Position numbers and translations under genes: made by a program
The notes under the pieces: model-generated
Seen by the model: the letters and a program-made list of their open reading frames with translations, nothing else
The model's database searches: none
What the model was told of the DNA's origin: nothing
Shown: positions 23,383 through 33,650 of the stretch, piece by piece
How positions within the stretch are numbered: the first letter of the stretch is position 1
Layout of the letters: each line of letters starts with the position of its first letter
Assembly: GCA_023634235.1 (NCBI GenBank)
Contig: JAMKCF010000074.1
Location: forward strand, 390,710 to 454,709
DNA length: 64,000 nucleotides
Source of the DNA: Pisaster brevispinus
Taxonomy: Eukaryota; Echinodermata; Asteroidea; Forcipulatida; Asteriidae
Reading direction: 5' to 3'

Positions 23383-23683
23383 CAGTGGTGCAACTGGGGG
23401 GGGGGGGGAACCCACACAATTGATGGTGCCCCCCACACTGTAAAAGCTTTAATGTGACTATGTTTTAAAAATGATCCTTCTACTGCACAGAGACAATGTA
23501 TTTGTTTTTAGGAGCATGTCAGATTATTGTACAAATGCATATCGAGAGCCCTGAAAAGGGGATTGGTTAGGAATAATGCAAATGGAATCTACAGTCTTAA
23601 TTGGCCAGAAGTGTGTCTCCCCCACCCTAGAAAATAGTATACCACTTTATGCCCCCTCCAAATTTACCCACGTTTCGGCACTG
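23383..23683 (-). mobile_element. hAT-like MITE, 301 bp
   Basis: The left end is CAGTGGTGCAACTGGGGG and the right end is CCACGTTTCGGCACTG. The flanks CATCCAAT (23375-23382) and TATCAAAT (23684-23691) match at 6 of 8 bases. The interior segment GCAAATGGAATCTA is shared with the element at 21709-21923, so they are the same family and orientation. It lies about 40 bp from the element at 23178-23341. Confidence 0.75.
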
Positions 23684-23691
23684 TATCAAAT

Positions 23692-26213
23692 TACTAACTA
23701 TCTTCATTACCAAGCTGTGTTTGTCCCCAGTAGCCTAGTATTCAGTGTTTAAAACTGTTCAGCATCAGGGATTCTTGGAATAAAACAAAGGGTGGCTGAT
23801 ACAAGCTAGAAGAAGGCAATGTAAGATGAAGAAGAGATTGACTCCAGGTGAGTGTTGTCTTCCCAATGCATTCAAGCTGATGTACACAGAAATGAAAAGC
23901 AACAAAAGTCCCTTTTTGAACGCCTTTGCAAAGTTGAACAGCTAAAGGAGAAACAACTCAGAGAATTGATGATTGGAATGCATGAAATACAGGACCAGTG
24001 TCTAGTGACAAGGCAGGACAGAATTAAAACAGATAGTTTACTTTACTGAGAATGTTTTACTGAATAAATTTTACTCAGGGATGAACTCATTAAGATAAAA
24101 GAAAGCTTTGGTAATAGTGCGTTTTGAGTCAAGGTCTGAACAAATGTGGACCAAGAAGAGTTAGAGAGAAAAAGGAGTATGTGAAGACATGTACAAGAAC
24201 ACAGATCCATGACATGTTTGACACATCATTCAAGTTTGATGTAACGATCAAATTTCAGTGTAAGTAACACAGAAAAAAAAGTATTGTTTCTGTCCTGATG
24301 AGAATGAAAGTGAAGGACAGTTCAGGTACTCAAGTATGAAACAGACGATTGAACTGTTGGATTAAGGTTCATAATAATGTATGGCTACACAGCTAGCTCT
24401 GACGAGCTCTTGTAACGTGCTCCCTCTAGTGTCAATTAGTCACCAATCCAGTGATTGCAAATAGCAGAGTTGAAACAAAGTGGTGAAATAAAGCTGTGAA
24501 GATGTTTACGTATGTGGAGTGCTTTAAAAACATGACCAAGGACTTGACAAAAGTTTAACTCAAGTCAAGTCTATCCTGATGATAGAAAAAACAGAATATA
24601 TTTTAGATTTGGAGAAATATGGAGTAGAATCACCTGAGTCCATTGAGGAAAACACAGGAGAGAAAGAAATGTCAAGCCCTCCTTCACAGCTTGCTGTCAA
24701 GATTTAAAGATGAATGTTCAATCCAGTCCCAAAGAGAAGTAAAGAGAAAGCAAGTTGCAGCACTTTGAATTTGAGAATTAGACAGTGCTAGATGTAGCTC
24801 CTACAAAAGCAGAATGTTGAAGGTTTGTAGGTAAAGAGGTCTTATTTCATACTAATGAACATTTTCTATAAAATCCCAGAATCAAAAGAATCTGAATGTT
24901 GGTGTCCCTTCTGCTTCATGCATCAAAGCACACAGTTAAAAACTGTGGGGAAAAGTGTTTATGTTATTGATCTTTCTCATTCTCTGATTGTTTGTAAATG
25001 TCTTTCAGTCTACCTTTGAGTCTTTGGAACAGTGCCTAAAGTTTTATGTATATATATATGATCTGCAAAAACCCTTCACATGGTGAAACTTTTCATTTCA
25101 TAAAAGTGACCATTTCAAATGAATGGAAGCCCAGTGCAGTTTTTCAAATGTTGTCAGAGCACTAAAGCAACTGTACACATTACAGTGAATGAGGCTATTT
25201 GTAAAGAGTTCAGTATCAATGATAAATTGTAGTAGAACCTAAAATGAAAACAATTACCATGTGATGGGTTCCAGGAAAGCATCGCAAATCAACTCATGAT
25301 TGGATAGAACATGCAAGTTCCAGACCGATATATTACAAAAAAAAAACTCATGACACATTACAAAATTTACATGATAATTTTTAAACAATACATGACATAA
25401 ATCGTTGTGTCTCTACAACAGTGTTTTATCTTGGTTTTGTTTCTTGATCTCACAAGAAAGTGCTCTGTGCAAAAACGTGATGTCTTGGGGCGTACTTGTT
25501 TTGTGTTTACATTCTGGTTTTTTTTTTTTAATGAGATACAACGCTTGACAATGTCAGACTTAAGTAACCTAAGTGCTCTTTTAGAAGATACAATGTTTTT
25601 GTACTGACATAACGATATGAAGCCATACTCGCAGAAAACCAACTTGATGAACTACTGACAACTAGAGTTATAAACCTTAGATGGGTTAGGCACATCCTAT
25701 GGAAACCTTTTGATGAGCAAATTAACAGAGCAGACAAGATCACCAGCGCCTACTATACTCAGTGTACATCTCTAGTATATTGCCAATGGATGTTCTGCTT
25801 TCTCTGTTGGAGATCTGGAGACCAGTACTCAACGTGATAGAATGGGGAAAGCTTGTGTCTGCCTGCTGAGAAGCCCACTGATAATTGATGATTATGATGA
25901 TTATGATGACGATGGAGCCATCCTACATTGGATAGCTTGTTCACTAATTTAAAGTTTTGAAGTTAGGCCCAATTATGGATGTTGCCATAAAGTCAGTAAA
26001 CAAAGTACTGTGACATCACATATTGACAGAGATATCAGTTCCTGAAGTTGCCTTTTAATTTTCAACAAGGCCTGGTCTGGTTGATAACAGCTCTCCATTG
26101 ATCCTGTCTCTCATAGCAGACTGGTTGTTCCTCTCAACAGAAAACCCATGTCTGGTCATTGCTGAGCAGCTGTTTACACAGGTGACACAATTCAAATGAA
26201 AAGGTACCAATAG
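23692..26213. other. Intergenic; possible degenerate coding traces
   Basis: No gene can be established. A 65-codon frame at 23852-24049 has a coiled-coil-like stretch (KVEQLKEKQLRELMIGMHE) and follows a good splice-donor-like CAG|GTGAGT at 23845-23852, but it has no early ATG. A frame at about 25637-25840 contains RVINLRWVRHIL, faintly like the region after the reverse transcriptase domain of LINEs. Both are too weak to call. Confidence 0.35.
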
Positions 26214-26390
26214 CACCAGGGCTGAAATTCATAGAGCTTCCTAAGCAGAAAAAAGTAGCTTAGCACAAGAAAAATTATGCTGGACACCAGCAATTTTTGG
26301 GGGCAAAACACCATGTCACATGCACCATTTTTTGCTCATCTTTGCTTAGCTGAAAAATGTCTAGCAATATTTTTTTGCTCGAGCAGCTCT
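26214..26390. repeat. Dispersed AGAGCTGCTTAAGC-type repeat copy
   Basis: CTGAAATTCATAGAGCTTCC, AGTAGCTTAGCAC and AAAATTATGCTGG..AATTTTTG are followed by TTTGCTTAGCTGAAAAATG and GAGCAGCTCTT. The order matches the copies at 22195-22425 and 27149-27339. The ends AGAGCTTCC and GAGCAGCTCT are approximately inverted. Confidence 0.6.
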
Positions 26391-26834
26391 TACATGTAAT
26401 TGAGAGCAGGTTGCTGACAGACAGGATGCCTGTTAACCGTTAACATCATGGCTATCCCTTTTCTTGCCAGTACAAACATTACAAAGTAATATCAATTCTG
26501 AAATTCTCTTTCAAGAACCAGAATCCAGCAGCTGACTCAACTCAAGCATGGTGCTCCTGACAAGAAGTACAAAAATATAACATGAACATAGTACGTTACA
26601 CTACCACACAGGTTGGTCAAACTTTAAAACATGAAGCAAGTCAGCATTTAAATTGGAATTGTTATTCTGATGACCATCGCCACTAGAATCCAAGTCCAGC
26701 TGCTGACTCAACTCAATCATGACACTTCCAACAAGAAGCAAACGTGAGATAAACCAATAAGTAGTATTGACCAAACTGCTCTTGTAAATCTAACATCCTT
26801 GAAGTAAACTTGCTGAAAACATCAGCAAATGATG

Positions 26835-27140
26835 CATGCAATCTAACGTCTCATTTTGTACATCAAGTTTGGATGTATTTTTCAAGGGGTCTGTGACATA
26901 CCCTGTTTGTCTTCTTGTCATAAATCTTCAGACCTGGCTTTATTGCCCTTCATTTTCTGAATTGCACATCAAGAGTAGCGAAAATCTAACTGATTCAAGA
27001 GACATTAAACAGCATCATGTCCCAAAAGTTACACTTTTTGTGAAAGTCAATTATGATTATGAAATTCAAGTTTTGTTCTCATTTCTACATTTATTTTAAA
27101 ATGGGGACAACTTTGAAAAAACATGCGGCAGATCCAGGGG
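26835..27140. repeat. Left copy of a diverged ~300-bp duplication
   Basis: Words such as CATCAAGTTTGGATGTA, TCAAGGGGTCTGTG, AATCTTCAGACCTGG and CTTCATTTTCTGAATTGCA recur in order at about 28990-29150. With the flanking motif copies this suggests that a block of about 550 bp was duplicated roughly 2.2 kb apart, then diverged. Confidence 0.6.
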
Positions 27141-27148
27141 CAGACATT

Positions 27149-27339
27149 GGCCCAATTTCATAGAGCTGCTTTAAGCAAAAAATACTGCCTTTAAACAATT
27201 CTGCTTAGCAAAAATGAGCAGGGAACCAGTCACAAACTGTAAACATAACAAGGTATTTTTGGCTGGTAAGCCTTTTCCAGTAAGCAAAATTGTTTAGTAA
27301 TTAATAAATTTGTGTGCGCAGCTCTATGCAATTGGGCCC
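27149..27339. mobile_element. Foldback MITE with GGCCCAATT termini
   Basis: The left end GGCCCAATTTCATAGAGCTG and right end CAGCTCTATGCAATTGGGCC form ~20-bp inverted repeats with one mismatch. The interior has GCTTAGCAAAAATGAGC and GGTATTTTTGGCTGGTAAGC, shared with the copies at 22195 and 26214. It is 191 bp and non-coding. No target duplication is obvious. It is the best-preserved member of this family here. Confidence 0.8.
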
Positions 27340-28075
27340 AGTTCCCCAACACCCAGTTCTGACAGGTGCCCCAGAGTCGTGCCGAACCAAATAGGTTAGA
27401 AGCAACTCTAGGTCAATCCAAACAAATCTTGGTTTCAGGCAGGCCAACTTAACATAAGATCAATGACTGAATCCAAGACTCTCAAGAGTTATTTCAAATG
27501 ACTGCTACAATTGAACTTTTGCGTCCAGCGCGTCCAGTCGCAATTCAATAATTTGGTTTTGGCACGACTCTAGAGCTCCTGTATGAACAAGGTCTTACAA
27601 ACACAATAAGCCCCGTCTGATGTCACACTGCATTGAGCTGTAATCATTGGCTTCAAAACCTTTCCCTCCCTTCCCCAATAAGCCCAATTACTTTAATGTA
27701 ATACTCCTGGAGACAAGTCTTTTGTACACTACAAATGTCAGGACTTGGACTCAATATTCTTATGACCCTCACCACAAGAATCTAAGCCCAGCTGCTGACA
27801 AAAGTCAAATGTGATGCTCCAGACAAGAAGCAAATCACACCCACATGGATCTAAGATCAGTGTTGACCTAAAGGATGACACAGTGGCCAAACATACTGTT
27901 TCAATAAATAAAGATTTGTATTATAAGATTCATCACAATGCAGGTTGGTTATGTTTATGACAGTCAAGCCTTGGACTCATTATTCTGATGACCATCGCCA
28001 CAAGAATCTGAATCCAGCTGCTTCTAGTCAGCTTCATGTAATTACAAGTTCAGTCAGACTGATCTTGACTGTGAT

Positions 28076-28243
28076 CAGGCCTGATGCTTTATGGAGGCAA
28101 CTGCCTCCATTGCCACTAGTCATTGCCTTGGTGCCCCTTGACATGCTTCAATACAAGTTTACTATTTCTTCTTAGAGGTGCCCTTTACCAAGGAGACAAG
28201 GTCTTGGTGACCTTGCTGTTTCAAAAACAAAGCATCAGGCCTG
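28076..28243. mobile_element. CAGGCCTG-terminal MITE, copy 1
   Basis: The ends CAGGCCTGATGCTTT (28076-28090) and AAAGCATCAGGCCTG (28229-28243) are a perfect 15-bp inverted repeat. The interior CTTGGTGCCCCTTGAC and GAGGTGCCCTTT corresponds to the copy at 31269-31439. It interrupts the repeat cluster after the 27980 motif copy. No clear target duplication. Confidence 0.8.
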
Positions 28244-28331
28244 CATGATAGTCATTACACTCCCAAAAGGATGTAAGAACACCACTGGTCCATGGGGTGA
28301 TGACCTGCATGTACATGTGGTGATCAAATGC

Positions 28332-28631
28332 TTAGTCTGATGAAGATTTGTACCTAAATAATGCAACATCACCACACAGGTCATGCAGGTTGGTCAAACT
28401 TATGATGGACTCGGACTCAGAATTCTGATGACCATCGTCACAAGAATCTGAATCCAACTGCTGACAAATTAAATTGTGATAATCCCCCAACAAGAAGCAA
28501 AGTACACCAATACAATCAGAACATGTGTAAATGATCAGTGTTGATATCGGGAATGACTTATTCATCACACTTTCAATGATAAATTTGTCAAGATTTGTAC
28601 CAAGTGATTTTCCATCAGACAGGTTGGTCAA
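28332..28631 (-). pseudogene. Unrecognised coding-like fragment in the repeat cluster
   Basis: This 99-codon minus-strand frame contains one copy of the cluster motif (QQLDSDSCDDGHQN) followed by SLTNLHDLCGDV. The frame at 28742-28948 has the matching pair QQLDLDLFGDGHQN and LTNLCGG, so the two share two peptide motifs in the same order. That would be unusual for random frames but can follow from duplicated DNA. No start or splice sites are assured and no known domain is seen. It could be an exon, an exon relic or nothing. Confidence 0.3.
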
Positions 28632-28741
28632 GTTAGCAAAAGTCAGACTTTGTACTCATTATTCTGATGACCATCGCCAAAAGAATCTGAATCCAAGCTG
28701 ATTACAAACATAGTTTTCCTGACCAGAAGAAAACTAATGTA

Positions 28742-28948
28742 TTAATTATACACAAAGTACAATGGACCCCCACACAGGTTGGTCAAAATTAAAGAAAACG
28801 GCAGTATGGAAGTCAGGACTGAATTGGAATTGTTATTCTGGTGACCATCGCCAAACAAATCCAAGTCCAGCTGCTGACTCAACTTAAGCAGGAGGCTTCC
28901 AAGGGAGCAAACTGGGCATTCCCAACATCCCCAAAATAGCTGAGGCAC
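28742..28948 (-). pseudogene. Second coding-like fragment of the repeat cluster
   Basis: This 68-codon minus-strand frame carries LSQQLDLDLFGDGHQNNNSN and then ILTNLCGG, parallel to the frame at 28332-28631. The copy at 26660-26748 reads LSQQLDLDSSGDGHQNNNSN, a closer match, consistent with the paired duplication of 26.6-27.1 and 28.8-29.2 kb. No function can be given. Confidence 0.3.
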
Positions 28949-28984
28949 AACATTGAAAACAATACTGGCAGACTGCCTCTGTAA

Positions 28985-29290
28985 ATCTAGACCCCTTGAT
29001 TTAAACTGAACAGTTTTAAATTAAGTTTTGATGTAATTATCAAGGAGTCTGTATTTATTTATTTTTTGTTATTCACGGAGAATGCATCTTCAGACCAGAA
29101 ATGGTTTTCCTTCATTTTCTGAATTGCATATATCAAGAGTAAAAGCAAATACATTTCAAAAAGAACAAATGAAAACTTGATTACTTGTGATAAATGAAGT
29201 ACCCATTTTGTATCCCATCCTAACACCATTTTAAAATAAGAAATACTTTTAACATCACAGTGCTAGATTCAGAGGAAGACAGTTCCCTAC
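28985..29290. repeat. Right copy of a diverged ~300-bp duplication
   Basis: This is the partner of 26835-27140. It shares TCAAGGAGTCTGT, CATCTTCAGACCAG and CTTCATTTTCTGAATTGCAT in the same order. Confidence 0.6.
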
Positions 29291-29469
29291 CCTACAACCC
29301 AGTCCCCCCAACATTAGCTTAACACCTCCTGACTTGACTTTACACTGTATGGGTCAGAAATCATACAGGTACTTCCCTCCCTCTCTACCCCCCCCCCCCA
29401 CACTCCTCCAACAAGCAAAACCACTTTGGACCTTGCATTCGTTTCTCTGGAACAACCTCTGAATCCAAC

Positions 29470-29644
29470 AACATAACCTTATCAATTTAATAATTACTAT
29501 TCAAGTTATAAAACACCAGGGAAACTGACTTGGTAAATTTGTAATAACTTTGGGTTCAACAAAGACAAATTTACTAGAGCAGGATTTAAACCAATAATCT
29601 CCAGTTTAACAGGCTGGTGCTCTACCAACTTAGCTATCTAGCCC
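29470..29644 (-). mobile_element. tRNA-derived SINE
   Basis: Read on the minus strand from 29644, GGGCTAGATAGCTAAGTTGG and TAGAGCACCAGCC give a tRNA D-arm with an A-box one base from TAGCTCAGTTGG. CCAGCCTGTTAAACTGG gives an anticodon arm with GTT, and GGTTTAAATCC is a B-box with CG changed to TA. The 3' acceptor side pairs only partly, and the sequence runs on into an unrelated body (TTTGTCTTTGTTGAACCC). This is a SINE with a tRNA-like head, not a working tRNA gene. The tail boundary is approximate. Confidence 0.75.
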
Positions 29645-31261
29645 TATGTTGGCCATCTCCCCCTGTTGTTGTCAATATCTTTGTTCAGGGATGCCAGTCA
29701 GAAGCCATACAACCTTTCAATGCTGGCATGTTAACTTATTCCGGTGTTCGTTGGTTTAAATCACACACTAGTCAGTTTGTCTTTGTTCATTAATAATAAT
29801 TACTAAGTACAACATTGCTTTACAATCAATATGATTTGAATAACAATGCATACAAATGAGTTTGCTAATAAACCATTTTCAGAGGCTGAAAACTAAAATC
29901 AGTTATCAGCCCAACAATTATATACCGTACACACAGGTCCTTGTCATTTAGTTGGTGGAACATGCGTCACCTGTCATCCAATATTTTGGCATTTATTTAC
30001 TGCTATGATGCTCAACAAGTTAATATTGTAGTCCAATATGGAAACTACAAGATGATTTGCAGTTTTTTTCCCATAATAACTGTTCCCCGCCCATTTGTCC
30101 AAACAAGGAAAGGTCCTATATTACAGTGGACATAGTTGATGTCCAAACAGAGTCATCCAAGTTGTTCAGATGGGTATTTTTTGTAAAAGGTTTTCAGAGT
30201 AAGGGGTAGATGAGTTTCCACGTCTATTTTGTGTTTATCGGACAAATTTCAAATGACAAGGATCACTATGTGAGTATGTGTTTCCATAAAACAAATATTG
30301 AATGCATTTGATTTGTGCATTGTGTTGAAGAATATAATCACTCATTAAAACCTGGCTTTTCCATTTCATCTTGTGATTATATTCTGCAATAATGCACTCA
30401 TATGCCTCTAATATTTGTAAAAAAAACGACCATCCAGTATTTCTAACATGTACATAGAGCTACATCAAATACTATCCATATATTTAATTACATACATTTT
30501 GATACAAAAAGTCTTTAGGAAAAAGTTCACATTATTAAACAGCTTACTAGTTTCTTGTAAATTCTTAGGTACTGCTTCTGTATATCAGAAGATTGAAGGC
30601 ATGTGATTATGTAAAAAGTGTTTGGAATATATGTACTTATGGATTATCTCATACATTCCTTAGTTTAAACCCTCCTCTACATTTTCCAGTGAGTTGACCA
30701 ACCATTAATTTGAAACCATGCACATGCACAGGTTGGGTAGAGTGGAAAATCTGAGCAAAAACTTGTTTTTATACAGACAAAAGCTTTTACAACATGTGTG
30801 TTCTGTGTAGAATTTTTTTTTTTTTCATTCAAATATTCCATAAAATAGTCACACAGTAGGAGGGCTTGATAGCATTTGTATTGTGTTCTTTTCTACAAAT
30901 AGATGACCTATGCAACCAATTAGGTCTGACCAATTCACTGTGCGTACCCCGCCGTCGAGTCAGCAATTTAAGGGTTCTGGACCCCGCCAACCCTTGGTTC
31001 GCAGGCGGCATAGTACCACAGCGCAGGGAGGCCATTCCCCAACCTGGTGTGCAAGAACATCATTTGACAGAAACAAACTTTACAGTCTGGAGAGCAATTT
31101 GGTTGATGACCCAATCCAATCATCCTCAGTTGCATGATACCATTCATCCTCTGATCTACACATAGTTGAATCATCCTATGCCCTCAATCCTTCAATTCCA
31201 TACAGTATAATACATTAATTCCTTCTTTATCAACTAAGTCTTGAATTCCAAGACTTAGACC
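29645..31261. other. Intergenic, no gene seen
   Basis: No supported exon or element. Overlapping frames at 30829-31174 on both strands (up to 99 codons) reflect a locally GC-richer patch and show no recognisable domain. Confidence 0.5.
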
Positions 31262-31268
31262 AAAATCC

Positions 31269-31439
31269 AGGCCTGGAATTACACGGAGGCCACGTAGACC
31301 ATGGCCTCTGTTGCCCCTGGTCTTGGCCTTGGTGTCCCTTCAGAAGTTTTACATAGACTTTTAGATTTTCTACTTAAGGGAAATGCCCTTTGAAAAATGA
31401 AAATGGTCTTGCCGCCTCAAAGGTGAAATTCCAGGCCTG
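31269..31439. mobile_element. CAGGCCTG-terminal MITE, copy 2
   Basis: The left end is CCAGGCCTGGAATT and the right end is AATTCCAGGCCTG. AAAATCC flanks it on both sides (31262-31268 and 31440-31446), overlapping the terminal C on the left. The interior CTTGGTGTCCCTTCAG, AAATGCCCTTTG and GGTCTTGCCGCCTCAA parallels the copy at 28076-28243. The ~7-bp flank and CAG start suggest a hAT-like origin. Confidence 0.8.
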
Positions 31440-32067
31440 AAAATCCTCAACAAATATACAAAACATAACCTGGATGTCTGATTAGTGTTTTATGGTTATA
31501 GTTTAACTTTATAGTTTGACAATATCAATTATCAGGGAAGATAAATAGCCATGATGGAAGTTAATGTAAATTTCTGAATATTAGTCACCCAGATATTAGA
31601 CACAGCATCAGATTTTTTAAATTTTTATTTAAGATGCCTGTGTATAAGCCAGCACCCAGTTGTATTATCGAATGCACAAAACACGTTTATTTGTTTTCTA
31701 TTTCGGAAATTAATTTTTGTAAATGTTGGTACCAGACCAGGGCTCGATTTCCCAAAGCACTCAGATTCATTTTCAGATCAGTTGTTAATATTGCCATAAT
31801 AATTTGTATAATGACATCACACTTTGCTTGGCAAATAAGATTGATGCACATCTTAAGACAATTCTAAGCTTTTTGTAAAATCCAACCCAGATACCAATCA
31901 GACTAATTTTCTGCTATGATTTTAGCCAAAATGTTTTAAGAACTAATGTAGAAGCTGCCCATATTACGAGCCACAGAGCTTGTTGCCGGCGTAAAAATAA
32001 ATTCATAAGCCGCGGCTAATATTCAGAAAATTACGAAACAGCCCTCTGTTATTCACTTTATCAGTAA
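31440..32067. other. Intergenic, no gene seen
   Basis: No coding feature. AGGGCTCGATTTCCCAAAGC at 31740-31759 looks like the end of a further dispersed repeat, but there is no second copy in the window to confirm it. Confidence 0.4.
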
Positions 32068-32256
32068 AGGGGCTGCATCGTCATGATCTAAGCAGGCAGT
32101 GGTTGTACATCATTGATAAACTCTCACCCAGTTACTGTACACACACTCTCCATAGATATGATACAGAGGTAAGGCGCATGTGTGCAGTAACTGGGTGTGA
32201 GTTCATAATTCCATGTACAGTCACAGGCCTGCATTGATCATGACCACACAGCCCCT
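32068..32256. mobile_element. TTAA-flanked foldback MITE, copy 1
   Basis: Left AAAGGGGCTG.. and right ..ACACAGCCCCTTT ends continue as inverted repeats for most of the element (CATGATC..AGCAGGC..TGTACAT..CACCCAGTTACTG on one arm and its complement on the other). TTAA follows the right end (32257-32260); the left flank is GTAA (32064-32067), one change from TTAA. TTAA duplication is typical of piggyBac-type elements. Non-coding. Confidence 0.85.
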
Positions 32257-32260
32257 TTAA

Positions 32261-33371
32261 AAAGAGGTTTAACTTATCAAACCAAGCTCTTAAAGTTTCA
32301 TCCAAATCCATTACAACTCTTGGCCAAAAAGACACAACTACATACATACCCTACACAGAGATTTTGCAAAATATCATTTACAAGTGACTACTGATGTATT
32401 TAGTTGTAATGATTTTGGAACATAGGAATATTATGGTTTGGTTTCCAATATTACACTTTCTGGTTTCTTTCAAAACATCATAAGACTCAATAGAAGACTG
32501 AATAATCACCTGACTACAGGAACTTGTGATTATGGCTCAATTGCCTGTCACTTCTAACTGTGGAAGTCTGTGCTTATGCCCAGCCAAGGCCCATAGAAGT
32601 ATGTGCTTTATGGGGCGCTGTAAGCGCAGAATTCTCGGTAAGCAGCACCAGGAAATTGTGCCAAGGTTTCTCTTGGAAATGTTTTCAGTTGAATGATTAA
32701 AATGCTGAGGAGGCAGAAGTAGAATAGTTGAAATAATCCAATATGTGGGAGAATGGAAAAGATGCACAAGGCTTAATCAATTGAAGAATCATATTTTGTG
32801 TAGGCTTTTGTTATATCTTCTAACATTTTTCAAATTGTCATTCAACTAATTTTCAAATCAGAAATATCTTCATCAATGAGAGAAATTAAGAACCTCTCAA
32901 AGTGAGATAATTACAGGAGAGAGGAAAGCTCAAATTGACAGCAGACTGCAACTTAAGAAATAGGCTGACATTGTAAGGTAGAAAGAATTAAAGCAATCCT
33001 CCAAAAGAGTAAAGATGAAATATTTGAGGACAACAGCTGTCTAAGATAGAAGATAAACCATTTGCAAAGTTCCAAGATGTTGCAATGTGAAGAAGATGCA
33101 CATATAGTTTTTCATCCCAACACATTAAAGACAAAAGAAACACTTTGTTTTGTCTCTCAGGGGATAAGGGGATTAAACACACAAAGGATGACAATTGTGT
33201 ACCACTTCATACTTCCCTCTTCATCCTCTCATATATGGCTACAGAGGTTGCCAAAAGAGTTTGTCAAAACCCAAACTGAATAAAACAAGAAACATTGGGG
33301 CATCAACATCCCTCAGTAGAGCAGAACATAAACTGAGGGGAGCAGACATAAAATGAAAGAAGACACAAATG

Positions 33372-33372
<1 letters not shown>
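32261..33372. other. Intergenic, no gene seen
   Basis: No recognisable gene. The sequence is AT-rich with open frames under 80 codons on both strands and no domain hits by eye. Confidence 0.5.

Positions 33373-33400
<28 letters not shown>
33373..33400. repeat. (CAAT)7 microsatellite, possible SINE/LINE tail
   Basis: Seven perfect CAAT units are followed by CATCAGGCATTCATAGAGCACC and TTCCAAGGCACTCAGC. A tetranucleotide run next to such sequence is often the 3' tail of a retroposon lying on the minus strand (body 33401 to about 33650). The retroposon reading is an inference. Confidence 0.7.
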
Positions 33401-33403
<3 letters not shown>

Positions 33404-33650
33404 CAGGCATTCATAGAGCACCATCATTCAAGTTGCCTATTCCAAGGCACTCAGCAAGGTGAAGGAAAAATTGAAGACAGACAGGTTTACAGAATTTCAT
33501 GTGGAGATGACAAGAGCAATGGACTAAATGTGAGGAGATTCCAAGAGACGAGTCTTAAGCTGACTTTTGAAGAACAGTACAGAGTCAAGAGTACAGAGTT
33601 GATAGGGGAGATCATTTCATAGCTTTGGTGCACATTAAACAAACATTATA

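Larger units (their letters stand above)
26515..28930 (-). repeat. Cluster of seven related segments with a minus-strand coding-like motif
   Basis: Related segments lie at about 26515-26570, 26660-26748, 27753-27826, 27980-28027, 28420-28500, 28658-28735 and 28829-28910. Most share plus-strand ATTCTGATGACCATCGCCAC and CTGCTGACAAA, and five are preceded by CAGGTTGGT. Translated on the minus strand in one frame, each stays open across the shared part and gives LLLVGS..(5-8 residues)..SQQLDSDSCGDGHQNNxS or a variant. Three copies (27753, 27980, 28658) then meet TGA at the same place; others read on. This could be duplicated terminal exons of an unknown gene or a non-coding local repeat. I do not recognise the peptide. 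Confidence 0.55.

Noticed and set aside
23852..24049. Coiled-coil-like exon (KVEQLKEKQLRELMIGMHE) after a splice-donor-like site.
   Set aside because: A donor would place this sequence in an intron, there is no early ATG or clear acceptor, and a 65-codon frame is common by chance.
25637..25840. LINE reverse-transcriptase C-terminal fragment (RVINLRWVRHIL).
   Set aside because: The resemblance is one short motif with no catalytic YxDD box or other conserved block nearby.
29573..29644. tRNA-Asn (GTT) gene on the minus strand.
   Set aside because: The B-box and acceptor stem carry mismatches and the sequence continues into a SINE body, so it is a tRNA-derived SINE head.
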